Assembly: GCA_033557465.1 (NCBI GenBank)
Contig: CM066034.1
Span: forward strand, 986,521,637-986,585,636
From: Ichthyophis bannanicus
Lineage: Eukaryota; Chordata; Amphibia; Gymnophiona; Ichthyophiidae
DNA: 64,000 nucleotides
Direction of reading: 5' to 3'
Positions 11,110 through 22,586 of the stretch are shown here, one piece after another. The stretch's first letter is position 1. Every line of letters starts with the position of its first letter. The notes beneath the pieces are model-generated. The model ran no database searches and was not told the origin of the DNA. It saw only the letters and a list, made by a program, of their open reading frames with translations. Made by a program: the position numbers and the translations under genes.

Positions 11110-11278
11110 AAGAAGAACTGGAGAGAGGCAGTTGGGAAAGGCGGGAAGGCAGCGCGCAGGCGCTGTGGGATGCTCCCAAAAGCTTTCTTATTGGACGCTG
11201 GGGAGTGTTCCCGCACAGGTTCCGTCGGTACCGACGATACCCATATGTGAAGACTCATTCCTGCTTGTTCCTGGAGAT
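11110..11278 (-). repeat. DIRS copy E 5' inverted terminal repeat
   Basis: Carries the family signature: 'gggatgctcccaaaagctt', then 'tcggtaccgacg', 'catatgtgaagactcattc' and 'ctgcttgttcctggaga'. The same block ends copies A (29,237-29,397), B (63,435-63,593) and C (29,500-29,678). It is found inverted at their 3' ends. Confidence 0.85.
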
Positions 11279-11592
11279 ACAGCTGATCCTCCCTAACATC
11301 AAGATCAGAAAAAAAATTACTTACAATACCACTCACTGGACGTTAGGGCACGTTGTCCTCTTCAGATGCTCCTTCCACGGCAATAAACCCGAGGGTTCCA
11401 AGGACCCATAACCCTGAATCTCTCAGATCCATACCCCACACATTAAGATGTACTTCTTCAGGCCCCGGAAAAACCCAATGCGCCACCACCGCCATGAACA
11501 GGGAGGGACCAGGAATGTACTGGAGAAACTCAAGGAAAGACAATTAGCAAGCAAGACCTAATTTCTCCTTCTTTTTCGTTCCTCCAATCCAG

Positions 11593-13050
11593 TCACGCCC
11601 TTGTGGGATGTACCATAGCCGTACTAACCTTGAGAGGGACCCGCGAGTCCAGCCTGAAGCACCGCTGAACACATGCATCCTCCACTGCCTGCACATCAAG
11701 GCGATAATGTTTAACAAAAGTATGCAAGGACGGCCAGGTCGCCGCCCTGCAGATCTCCACCAGTGGCACCAAGCGGGACTCCGCCCATGATGCCGCCTGC
11801 GCCCAAGTTGAATGAGTCTTCAACAACATAACAAAATCGGTCTATCATAAAATCCGGACCCTCCGCCATCTTCGTCAGCTGTTAGAGCCTGAAGACTTTC
11901 GAACTGTCTTTCAGGCCCTAATAATGCCTCACCTTGACTACGTCAATGCGATATTGCATGGCCTACCAAAGAGCACGACCAACCCCTTACAACTTGCAAT
12001 GAATTCAGCTGCAAGAATCCTTAATGGAGCCTCCAGAAGATCCCACATTACTCCAATACTAAAACAGTTGCATTGGCTGCCCATACAAGCCAGGATCTCT
12101 TTCAAGATCCTAACTATGACCCATAAAGCCATCAAGAAATACCTGGCTACTGCCATTACTGACCTAATATCAATCACACCTCCTAACCGAGTAAGGAGAC
12201 TGAATGCTTCAAATACCCTCATTCTACCTAAGGCAAGCACAAAGTGTTCCCAAGTCACTAGATCTAGAGCCTTTGCCTTCTTTGCACCATCCTGCTGGAA
12301 CGCTCTACCAGCTACTATTTGAACCATCAGTGATCTCTCCCAATTCAAGAAGGCACTGAAACATCACCTTTTTCTCCTTCACTATGATGTTTCAGTCTCC
12401 CCCTCACACCCACCTACTTTCACACCTCAAGGCAGCACCGCAAGCCCATGCATCTCACATTCTTAGACTGAACACTCGCAATCACACTTTTACCTCCACC
12501 CACCATGAGAAGCTTATGCAGTTTCATATAACCCAATATATAGCTGCATAAAGTGGCTTGTATATATTTATCATGTTTTCCCTGTTAAGGAACCTGTTTA
12601 ATGTATACCCAAGTTATTATACCTGTTCACTGTAAGCACAAATCACTAAACTGAGATGTGTAGTTTAATGTTCATTGTAAACCGCACTGGTGTCAAATAG
12701 CGCAGTATAAAAGAGACTGTAAATAAATAAATAACCCCTTGGTACCGCTCTGCGGTGCAACAGATAGGCCAAAGCAATAGCTTCCTTTACTCACTGCATG
12801 ATGGATGCTTGGACGCAACCTCGTCTTTGTGTGGTCCCCTGAAAAGCACATACGATCTGACCTATGAAAAGACTGTTCTACTTAAACACCACCTAATCAT
12901 CCAGGAGCCTCAATAATGGATCCACCTCTGCCCTCCCAGCCCCCGTAAAAATGAAGTGTCACTGATTAAGATGAAACGATGACACAACCTTGGGTAAGGA
13001 CGGACGGAACCGGCCTCGACACTACTTTCTCTCATGAGGACGATATTTAG
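11593..13050 (-). pseudogene. DIRS tyrosine recombinase, C-terminal half, copy F
   Basis: The tyrosine recombinase would insert the circular DIRS DNA into the genome. In minus-strand order, 13,050-12,736 encodes a region matching copy D around the 'PSFLPKVV' and 'KEAIA' segments, with stops. After the L2 insertion, 11,829-11,593 encodes THSTWAQAASWAE, CRAATWPSLHTF and KHYRLDV. The HxxR box reads HSTW instead of HSTR, as expected from CpG decay of the Arg codon. The Tyr of the HY motif remains. It is clearly dead because of the insertion, stops and lost Arg. Confidence 0.75.
11826..12735 (+). mobile_element. L2-type LINE 3' fragment (L2-b)
   Basis: Heavily 5'-truncated L2 inserted into the recombinase gene of F. 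Frame 11,924-12,322 encodes the C-terminal part: MPHLDYVNAIL, NSAARILNGASRRSHITPIL, LHWLPIQARISFKIL and SCWNALPA. The 3' UTR ends with 'ttcattgtaaaccgcactg' and an (aaat)n tail at 12,720-12,735. Its 3' end closely matches the tail of the SINE at 21,832-22,142. Confidence 0.8.
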
Positions 13051-13063
13051 CCTTATCCTTCAA

Positions 13064-13400
13064 TCAAAGTGGTAGGGGGGGACGAGATAGTACATTTAAC
13101 ATCGGAGACAAAACATACATATATTCTGGGGTTTTGCCCCAGGAGGGATGATGGTGCTAGATGCTTCTTATTGGCAGGGTGGGAGTTAAGGTTCTTGTTC
13201 AAAAGAGGCCCTGAACAAATAGGTTTTGAGGGATTTTCAGAAGTCCTTGAGGTCCCCCCTTGTGCTCTTAGTTCTTCAGGGAGGGTGTTCCAAAGTTCCG
13301 GCGGATGTGCAATTATTTCTTGGCTCATGGATTCTGGCATCTTATCAACACAAGACGACATAATTTTTTTCTTTTATTCTGCTTCTCTTCTACTTGGACT
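13064..13400 (-). mobile_element. Old LINE ORF2 C-terminal remnant (L2/CR1-like)
   Basis: Minus-strand frame 13,361-13,053 contains PELWNTLPEELRAQGG followed by a Ser/Pro-rich tail, typical of the end of L2/CR1 ORF2 proteins. No RT motifs remain. The boundaries are uncertain. Confidence 0.45.
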
Positions 13401-13547
13401 TTTCTTCTTAGATTAATTATAATGTATTAGTATTACTTCTTTTCCTGACAAATCTACCCCTTTGGGACTTGTATGAGATGAGATGAGATTAAAGATATTA
13501 CTAATGGAAAAATATTCTTGCCGACTCCAAATTACTTTGGTTGCCTT

Positions 13548-13728
13548 TAAGTCCTTAGGACACACCTAACCAGTCAGATTTTTATGATAACCACAATGAA
13601 TATGCATGAGAGAAATTTGCATACAATGGAGGCAGTGCATGCAAATTTCTCTCCTGCATATTGATTGCAGTTCTCCTGAAAACCTGACTGGCTAGGTGTG
13701 TCCCAAGTACTGAGTTGAGGAACCCCTC
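13548..13728. repeat. Foldback MITE (palindromic, about 180 bp)
   Basis: The left arm ('ccttaggacacacctaacc', 'tgaatatgcatgagagaaa') is the inverse of the right arm ('tctctcctgcatattgatt', 'ctaggtgtgtcccaagtac'), with a short loop near 13,623-13,632. It encodes no protein. It resembles palindromic DNA-transposon derivatives common in tetrapods, but the superfamily cannot be fixed from this copy. Confidence 0.75.
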
Positions 13729-14361
13729 CTCTAAGCTGTTTCTAGTTTCTTTATATCCACTCTCACATCTGAACTCCAGAACACACACAGTATTCTAAGA
13801 TGGGGGTCTCTTCGAACATCCATCAGCAAAGGATGCTAGACCCTCTTTTTCTCTTAGCTGTACTTCTTCAAAGGCATCCTAGCACCCTTCTGTTTCTGGC
13901 CAGTGTCTTATCACACTATTTCACCATCTTGAGATCATCAGACACTACCAACCCAAGGTCTCTCTCCTGGTCAATTCACATTAGCTTTCATCTCCCATCA
14001 TAGTGAACCATTTCCTCAAATTTCTGCACTCCCAAATGAATGATAATGCACTTTTTTAGCTCAGAAGTTTTTTGGTTTTTTTTGGGGGGGGGGGGTTTGC
14101 AGAGAATCAGACCACTTCCTTGTATTTCCTATATCACATCTCATTTTGTTTACACCCTCAAGGATGGTCTAACCTCCATGCTTCTATTTTCTGCTGTTTT
14201 CACTACATTATTAAGGCCATTTCTGCTGTCTGAGGAATCATCTCTTAATTTCAGGTCTATAAAACAAAGCAGAAGAGCTGACCCACAAGAGTACAACTTG
14301 ATCATGAAAAAGAAGCTATACAGAGTTTTGAGTAGATTTGTGGTACCACTCTTACACTAAC
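13729..14361. other. Intron/flank with no recognised gene
   Basis: AT-rich sequence with a T/G homopolymer run at about 14,068-14,096. No conserved exon, RNA gene or clear repeat was seen. It directly follows the last recognised CCDC186 exon on the minus strand. Confidence 0.5.
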
Positions 14362-14481
14362 CTTGTGCGTATCCATTTCAGTCTTTAGTTTGTTCTGGGC
14401 CCATTTTACTTTAATGATTTGAGAATTAATTTCTTCTTTGTGTTTCTCAATTTCCTTGTTGAGTCGAATAGCTTCACTTTC
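14362..14481 (-). CDS. CCDC186: CCDC186 coding exon (40 codons)
   Basis: Too short to stand out as an ORF. It is a 120-bp phase-0 exon with a 'tattttag' acceptor and AAG|gttagt donor. It encodes coiled-coil sequence starting ESEAIRLNKEIEKHKEEINS and ending KWAQNKLKTEMDTHK. This follows directly on the preceding exon (16,702-16,914) and matches the order of vertebrate CCDC186, a Golgi/trans-Golgi coiled-coil protein linked to dense-core vesicle maturation. The KWAQNKLK block is the strongest identifier. The next exon should lie left of the window and was not found. Confidence 0.87.
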
Positions 14482-14799
14482 CTAAAATAAAAAGGATTAA
14501 ATATTTTAGGCTATTACATTTTCTGTTCAATCAACTCCAAAGATTATTTCTTTTGCCAGGCAGTTAACTCTGTCCCTTTGAGCTATCCAGCTCAACTAAA
14601 AATAAACTACTGAGGCCATGGCACAATGAGCTTTCATTTACCGCTTCATTTTAAGATCCTGATATCAACTCATTGAATTTATTAAATAGGATTCCCTGCA
14701 ATGCCAAGCTGCCCTACTGACTCCATGAACGTCAGTATGCCCAATCATCTTTCCAAATTACTCTACCGTGCTTGCCGTCTCCAAGAGAAATTAATTTTG

Positions 14800-15215
14800 A
14801 AAGGACATGAAGAAACTTTTTCTCCGGTTTCGGCCCTTTGTTGTGGAACAGCCCCCCTGATTTTCAAGGGGAAAATAATTACCCCTGTTTCAAAAAGGTA
14901 TTAAAAACCTGACTGTTTCATCGTGCTTATGATGAACATTTTTGAATTCTTGACAATTCTGGATGAACCCAGTACATTTAAGACAAACTGCAAAATACTC
15001 TCTGCCTTTTCCCACCTCTTTTCCCCCTGGACTTTCCATTTAATTGTTAGTAGAAATGATGCTTTATACTAGTTATCTGTATATGTCTTCCTTATCAGGC
15101 TCCATCTGGTATTACTGCGCTTTCTTGTCCATTTTTGTTTTATATTTTCCCTTTCACTTGTCTTTTAGACTATTGCAAACTGCTTTGTTGTTAAGACAAA
15201 AGGCAGTTAATTATA
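14800..15215 (+). mobile_element. Old L2/CR1-like LINE 3' remnant
   Basis: Degenerate plus-strand segment with a WNSPP-like residue run, then FKK-VLKTWLF-like codons, then a 3' UTR with an 'attgcaaactgctttg' motif like the tails of the L2 copies. It is heavily mutated. Confidence 0.4.
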
Positions 15216-16935
<1,720 letters not shown>

Positions 16936-17069
16936 TTAATGAATTGTTTGATCATTTCAAACAATATGAATTCTCACCTCTAGCAATATTACTTATTTCT
17001 TAAATTGGTCTCATTTTCCTGATCATATGTGCAATTATTTGGGGTTGCAATGCTTTTGTTTTTAACTCT

Positions 17070-17400
17070 GTGCATTTAGAAGATCCCTACGTCCCTCTCC
17101 TAACCTGCCTCATTACTGATTCAGACCAATGATCCACTAAGCCAGCATCTTGTCTCTAACCGTAGTCAATCTATGCCACTTGGGGAGATCCGTTACCTGC
17201 TGCTCATTTGCAGATATAAGGGGTTGTGATCCATACATCTGCTTGGCTAAATGTTAATGGACCTGGCCTCCAAAAACCTGTCTGTATCTTTTTTTTTTAA
17301 AGCCCGTGTATTTATAACTTTCCCAGCATCCTTTGAAACAAATTCCACAAATTTCTTCATTGACTTACATTTCAGAATGCCAAGAGAGCAACTACAAAAA
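17070..17400 (+). repeat. Dispersed tetrapod-type repeat, divergent copy
   Basis: Shares a core with 44,312-44,582: 'gattcagaccaatgatcca...' against 'gggtcagaccaaaggtcca...', and later words for '...ccaaaaacctgtctgt' and 'aaattccacaaatt'. It is non-coding and diverged. I recognise this as a common interspersed repeat of non-mammalian tetrapods but cannot name the class. Confidence 0.5.
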
Positions 17401-17542
17401 CAGCAAAAATTTGAGATAGTCACTGGCAGGCCTTTGAAAGCTAGATCCTCAAATTACTTTAAGAATAATAAGATTCTGCAAATTCTAAGTAATGTCTGAA
17501 TGAAGTAACTGGCTGCATTACTTTCCCAGAGGAACATAGAGC

Positions 17543-17700
17543 AATTAGGCCTTACTTGCTAATTAGCATTCCTGAGGGAACTCCAGTCCAGTCCCTTTCC
17601 TCTGAGTTATGCTCCCCTTCCAGAAGCTTGGAGACTGTGCTCATCATCAATTTGATGACCCTCGGGTATAAATACCACTGGCACCTCCTACCAGCTCCAG
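17543..17700. repeat. DIRS copy D 3' inverted terminal repeat
   Basis: Inverse of 33,955-34,108. Shared words include 'gtccctttcctctgagtta', 'tgctcccctt' and 'cgggtataaataccactgg'. Confidence 0.85.
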
Positions 17701-17994
17701 TATTCTATTGAAAAAGCAGACTTAACGGAAATACAATTAACCAAAAACAAATAACTCTATCTAACTGGAAACAGAACTTTAGAACACCCCCTCCCACCTA
17801 CCCGGGGAGAGACTTCCCATTCCCCCGAAGAAGAGGAGGCTTACCTGAACCATTCTTAGCCCTTAGGCAGTCCCACAGCAGGGCACTTGGTCTGTCCACA
17901 CCTGCACCGGAATCCCTCAGCAGCTTCTCCACTCTTGCTTACCTGAAGCTTCGGGCCGGCAACTCCTCATTCACCTAAAAATTGAAACTGAGCG

Positions 17995-18100
17995 GGATCA
18001 GGGACTGGACTGGAGTTCCTTCAGGAACGCTAATTGGCAGGTAAGGCTTAATTACTCTTTCCTAAGCGTCCCTCCAGTCCAGTCCCTTTGCTCTGGGATG
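17995..18100. repeat. DIRS copy D internal complementary region
   Basis: The first half ('gggactggactggagttcc', 'ctaattggcaggtaaggc') is the complement of the element's left end. The second half ('ctttcctaagcgtccctcc', 'gtccctttgctctggg') is the complement of its right end. The join models the circle junction used in DIRS replication. Confidence 0.85.
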
Positions 18101-18705
18101 TAACAGAGCAGTTCAAATCTGGGAGGGACCTGACAGACCGGATCGAAGCACCGCTCCGCCAAACCCAGCATCTCCCGCTGCCTGAACATCCAACCGGTAA
18201 CACTTGGCAAAGGTATGCAGAGAAGACCATGCCGCCACTCTACAGATCTCCAGTGGGAGACCCAGACTAAACTCCACCCAAGAGGCAGGCCTTGGGTAGA
18301 ATGGGCCCTGAACCCCATTGGGACCAGCCTTCCCTTCCATATATATGTCGAAGCAATGGCTTCCCTGATCCACCTGGAAAAAGCAGCTTTGGCTGCCGCC
18401 TCTCCCTTACGCAGTCCTCTGAACAAAACAAACAACCGTTCCGATTTGTGGAACGATGCTGTGCGTTTCAGGTACTGCCTCAGGACCCTGCGCACTTCCA
18501 GATGGCACAGCCGCGCATCCTCAGCCCCACTCCCCTTCTTGGAGAAAGAAGGGAGAGAGACTGACTGATTCACATGGAACTGCGGTACCACTTTGGGCAA
18601 GAAGGAAGGTACCGTCTGCAAGACCACCTCTTCCTTGAACGAGGAGAGGACTGGCGGACGACATGACAGACAGAGCTTGAAGCTCCGAAATACGCCTGAT
18701 AGAAA
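18052..18705 (-). pseudogene. DIRS tyrosine recombinase, C-terminal part, copy D
   Basis: Reads on the minus strand RRISELQALS-like codons at the insertion edge (about 18,660-18,705), PSFLPKVVPQFHVNQSVSLP, FHKSERLFVLFRG, SRWIREAIASTY, then RAHSTQGLPLGWS and a remnant of the WSSLHTF..YRL block in a shifted frame. The HxxR box is HSTQ, so the catalytic Arg is lost by a CpG-type change. The N-terminal half lies across the inserted copies, at 29,679-30,090. Dead through insertion, frameshift and missing Arg. Confidence 0.8.
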
Positions 18706-18870
18706 GCGTAGTTACTCACCTGTAACAGGTGATCTCCGGGAACAGCAGGAATATATGGATATCATCAGTACCGACACAGCCCGCGCGGGAACACTCCCCA
18801 GCGTCCAATAGGAAAGCTTTTGGGAGCATCCCACAGCACATGCGTGCTGCCTTCCCGCCTCTGTACTTCG
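18706..18870. repeat. DIRS copy C 3' inverted terminal repeat
   Basis: Starts 'gcgtagttactcacctg' and contains the self-complementary 'acctgtaacaggt', then 'cagtaccgac' and 'aaagcttttgggagcatcc'. Inverse of the block at 29,500-29,678. Confidence 0.85.
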
Positions 18871-18956
18871 CTCACTTCAGTTTATAGCTGAAACCAAAGG
18901 AGAGAAGTAGAGAAAGAGAGAGATAGAGACAACTCCTAGGGGAGGTGGGTGGGTTG

Positions 18957-19057
18957 TGAAGACTAAACTCCTGCTGTTCCCGGAGATCACCTGTTACAGG
19001 TGAGTAACTACGCTATTTCCAGGAACAAGCAGGAATGTAGTCTTCACATTTGGGGAC
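18957..19057. repeat. DIRS copy C internal complementary region
   Basis: The first half is the complement of the left terminus ('gatcacctgttacaggtg', 'agtaactacgc'). The second half is the complement of the right terminus ('tttccaggaacaagcagga', 'atgtagtcttcacat'). Confidence 0.88.
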
Positions 19058-20250
19058 TCCCCTGCTGAAAGATGCCAAAGGGTGACCCCAGCTAGCTGCG
19101 AACCCAGGTGAGATGGGTCATGCTTCCTCCCATGGACCTTAGGCATCCAAACTGTGGATGGTGGGTAGGAGTTGTAATAAGTATGGAAGAGATGTTGGAG
19201 AACAGCCTGGCCAAACACGGCATCCTGATGGGAGTCCTTGTCTAAGCAATAGTGGGCTGTGAAGGTGTATACCAAAGCGCAAGTGGCTGCTTTGCAGATG
19301 TCATCAATAGAGACAGAACGAAGGTTAGCCGTTGAGGCTGCCATTGCTCTCACATTGTGAGCCGTGGCCTTCAAGAGAAAGTCCCTTACTCTGATATGGA
19401 TAGGAAATGCAATCTACAATCCAATTTGACAGAGTTCTTTTAGAAACTGGAAGTCCCAAATGACTAGAGCCAAAAGCCACAAAAAGCTGAGAAGATTTTC
19501 TATGTGGCTTAGTTCTTTGGAGATAAAATGCTAAGGCTCTTTTACAATCCAAGGTGTGAAGATTCCTTTCCGCACTGGAGGCATGAGGCCTAGGGAAGAA
19601 TACAGGAAGATAAACCGACTGGTTTAAATGAAAAAGGCAAAACCACCTTTGGCAGAAAGTGAGGATGAGTCCTGAGGACTACTTTATCATTGTAAAACCT
19701 TGTATAAGGAGGGTCAGCTACTAACGCCTGTAGTTCACTAATGCATCTTGCAGAAGTGATGGCAATTAGGAAAATAACTTTCCATGAAAGAAACTTTAGG
19801 TCTGAAGTGGCTAAAGGTTCAAAGGGCAGTTTCATAAGCTGACCAAGAACAAGATTTATATTCCATGCCACCGGTGGTGGTTTAATGGGAGGTTTTGTTA
19901 AAAGTAGGTCTCTCATAAATCTTGATATAAGTGGATGAGAGGAAATAGGTTGTCCATCGAAAGGTTTATGAAAAGCAGCAATAGCACTAAGATGGACCCT
20001 GACTGAATTGGTCTTCAGACCAGAAGTTGATAATTGAAGAAGATACTCTAGTACTAACTCTACAGGTACTAAAAGGGGGTTAAGTCCCTTTTATGAACAC
20101 CAGATAGAGAACCTTTTCCACTTAAAAGCGTAGGAATGTCTTGTGGAAGGTTTTCTGGAAGCCAGGAGGCTATCCTTTACTTGTTGAGAAAGGTTGATAT
20201 CCTGGAATTCTAGGCTTTCAGTAACCAGGCCCTGAGATGTAGGGACTGGG
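18994..20250 (-). pseudogene. DIRS tyrosine recombinase, copy C
   Basis: In minus-strand order: an N-terminal core-binding region (VKDSLLASRKPSTRHSYAF, WKRFSIWCS); a stop near 20,091; a region continuing to MRDLLLTKPP; the first catalytic segment LIAITSARCISELQAL, with Arg present (about 19,740); FLPKVVLPFSF; LAFYLQRTKPHRKSSQLFVAF; the HxxR box as HNVR; then CKAATCALVYTF and the terminal AHYCLD with the nucleophile Tyr. The main catalytic residues (R, HxxR, Y) are still readable, but stops and frame changes split the gene into at least three pieces. Would have mediated circle integration. Confidence 0.82.
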
Positions 20251-22540
20251 GATTGGGATGCAGTAAGGATCTGTCCTTCTGCGACAGATCTGGAGCATTC
20301 CCCAACTCCAGAGGAGTGGTTTGAGAGAGACGCAGAAGAAAAGGATACCATGTTTGCCGTGGCCAACGTGGAGCTATGAGTATCATACGACCTCTGTCTC
20401 TCTGAAGTTTGAATAAGGTCTTGGGAATGAGGGGAATGGGTGGGAAGGCATAAAGGAAGTCCTGTCCCCAGTGGAGTAGGAAAGCATCTCTTGCCTGACA
20501 GCTTTGAGCCGAATTCTGGAACAGAATCAGGGAAGTTTGGCATTCTGTGGACTTGCAAAGAGATCTATATCTGGTGTTCCCCAGATTTGAAACACTCGAG
20601 CAAGCTGGTATGAGTAGAGGGACCACTCGTGTGGCAGCAGTATTCGACTGAGTTTGTCTGCCCATAAGTTTTGAATGCCCGGAAGGTATACCGCAAACAG
20701 GTGAATTTGTAACGCTCTGGTGAGGGCCCATAGTCGCAAAGCTTTGCTGCATAGCGACAGAGAGCCTGTTCCGCCTTGCTTGTTCACATAGAACATAGTT
20801 ACCTGATTGTCGGTTTGGACCAGAACTGTTTTGTTGCTGAGATGGCTTTGAAAGGCTTGAATAGCATTGAAAATGGCTCTCAGCTCTAGGAGGTTTATGT
20901 GAAGGGAAACCTCCTGTGGGGTCCAAAGACCCTGAGTGAAGAGATCGTGCAAGTGGGCTCCCCAGCCCATCTTGGATGCATCTGTGGTCAGGATGGTTTG
21001 GCATAGAAGCTGCTGGAAAGAAGAGCCTACAAGGAGGTTTTCTAGGGATTGCCACCTTTGCAGGAACGAAATCAGACATGTGGTTATTCTGATTTTGTCT
21101 GTCAGTCGACCCGAGGCTTGTGACCACTGAGAGGAAAGGGTCCACTGGGCTGCTCGCACGTGGAGACGAGCATAGGGAACCACATGGACAGTAGATGCCA
21201 TATGTCCCAGCAGTTGAAGCATCTCCCGAGCAGTTAGGAATACTTTCATAGATGCTTGAGATGCCAGTTGTATTATACGTAGACAGCGTGGCTGTGGCAG
21301 GAAAGCCTTTGACTGCCGTGTGTCTAGACGAGCCCCTATGAACTCAAGAGATTGAGAGGGGGTGAGATGAGATTTGGGAGGTTTATGACTAGTCCCAAGT
21401 ATTGAAGAATTCTCATTGCTCGAGACAGAGCGAAGGTGGCCTCTGGAGCTGTCGATGCTCAAATAAGCCAATCGTTTAAGTAAGGGAAGACGAATATTCC
21501 TAGAGTCCTCATAAATGCTGCTACCACTGCCATGAATTTTGTGAAGACTCTTGGAGCAGAGGCTAGTCCAAAGGGAAGGACTCTATACTGGAAGTGTCTT
21601 CCTTGGACCAGGAATCGAAGGAACTTCCTGTGATCTGAGTGGATGAGAATATGTGTGTACGCATCTCTTAGATCTACAGAACATAGCCAGTCCCGACTTT
21701 GGAGATATGGTAAAAGTGTTCAGAGGGAGATCATTTTGAACTTTTCTCAGACCAAATATTTGTTTAATTCTCTGAGATCTAATATAGGCCTGTGTCCCCC
21801 TGTCTTCTTTGGAATAAGAAAGTAGGGGAAGTGGAGTGGAGTGGAGGAGTGGCCTAGTGGTTGGGGCAAGGTACTTCAGGCCGGAAGGTCGGGGGTTCAA
21901 ATCCCACTAGAGGACAGCAACCTTGGGCTGGAAGGACTGGGGTTTCTAGTCCCACAGGTGCTCCTTGTGGTCTTGGGCAAGCCACTTAACCTTCCATAGC
22001 CCATGTTCCCTGTAAAATAGTTATCTCCAAGTTATAATGCCCTGTTCAATGTAATTTCAGTTTGTTCAATGTAAACCGCACTGATGCAGAATAGCACGGT
22101 ATATAAGAGAATGTAAATAAATAAATAAAATAAATAAATAAAACCCTGTCCCCTATTGGGGAATGGGTACTTCTTCGATTGCTCCTTGAGCTAGAAGTGA
22201 TGTGACCTCCTGCCACAAGAGGTCGGTGGCAGGCCCCTGAGAATTGAACTGTTTTACTATTGTAGGTGGGGGGCAAGTTGAGAAAATGAAGCTTGTACCC
22301 CAGTTGTACAATGGACAGAGTCCAATTTTCTGATGTTATTTGTTGCCATCTTTTGGCAAAATAGCATAGTCTTCCTGGAATGGTCAAGGGTTCTGGACCT
22401 TTTAGGGGCAGAATGACTAAGTTCTCTAGATAGAAGTCAAAGACCCTGAGGGGGCTGGGTCTGTTGAGCCAGTTGAGTTTTTGAGCTTGCAGCTTTGTTT
22501 GCTGTCTGTTCTGTTGTTGACCCTTCTGGGGAACACGAAG
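20250..22540 (-). pseudogene. DIRS RT and RNase H, copy C (interrupted by a SINE)
   Basis: The open part (20,527-21,471) covers the end of RT (LEFIGARLDT, LLGHMASTVHVVPYARLHVR) and RNase H (LTTDASKMGWGAHL, ELRAIFNAIQAF, VQTDNQVTMFYVNKQGG, ADKLSR, WGTPDIDLFAS). The N-terminal RT fingers lie at 21,500-22,400, with the phrase YFLIPKKTGGHRPILDLR readable across 21,760-21,830 on the minus strand. The SINE at 21,832-22,142 cuts it just upstream. Several small frame changes also occur, so no full polyprotein is possible. Confidence 0.8.
21832..22142 (+). repeat. tRNA-derived CORE/MIR-like SINE with L2-type tail
   Basis: Has pol III box A-like 'tggcctagtgg' and box B-like 'gggttcaaatccc', a MIR-like core ('cttgggcaagccacttaac') and a 3' part ending 'caatgtaaaccgcactgat' with an (aaat)n tail. 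The tail is nearly the same as that of LINE fragment L2-b (12,650-12,735). It inserted into the RT gene of DIRS copy C. Confidence 0.85.
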
Positions 22541-22586
22541 TGGACAGTGAGTCTGATGGGTGTAAGATTAGTAAGGCTTCTTTTTC

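Larger units (their letters stand above)
9219..11278 (-). mobile_element. DIRS-like copy E, 5' part (5' ITR and gag)
   Basis: Contains the 5' inverted terminal repeat, leader and gag gene of a DIRS-type tyrosine-recombinase retrotransposon. The 5' end reads 'cctgcttgttcctggagat' at 11,260-11,278, the same terminus as in copies A, B and C. It abuts DIRS remnant F at 11,279. The downstream part is displaced by the two LINE insertions and continues at 1-353. Confidence 0.85.
11279..13062 (-). mobile_element. DIRS-like remnant F (recombinase end and internal complementary region)
   Basis: Minus-strand DIRS fragment whose 3' side was interrupted by copy E at 11,279. It contains an internal-complementary-region-like block (about 11,515-11,612; compare D at 17,995-18,100) and the C-terminal half of the recombinase. 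A plus-strand L2 fragment splits it at 11,826-12,735. The recombinase resembles that of D more than that of C, so F belongs to a different family from E. Similarity ends near 13,062. Confidence 0.75.

Noticed and set aside
22046..22387. Minus-strand ORF spanning SINE tail and DIRS sequence
   Set aside because: Chimeric frame across an insertion boundary, with the (aaat)n tail translated as FYLFIYLF-like residues.
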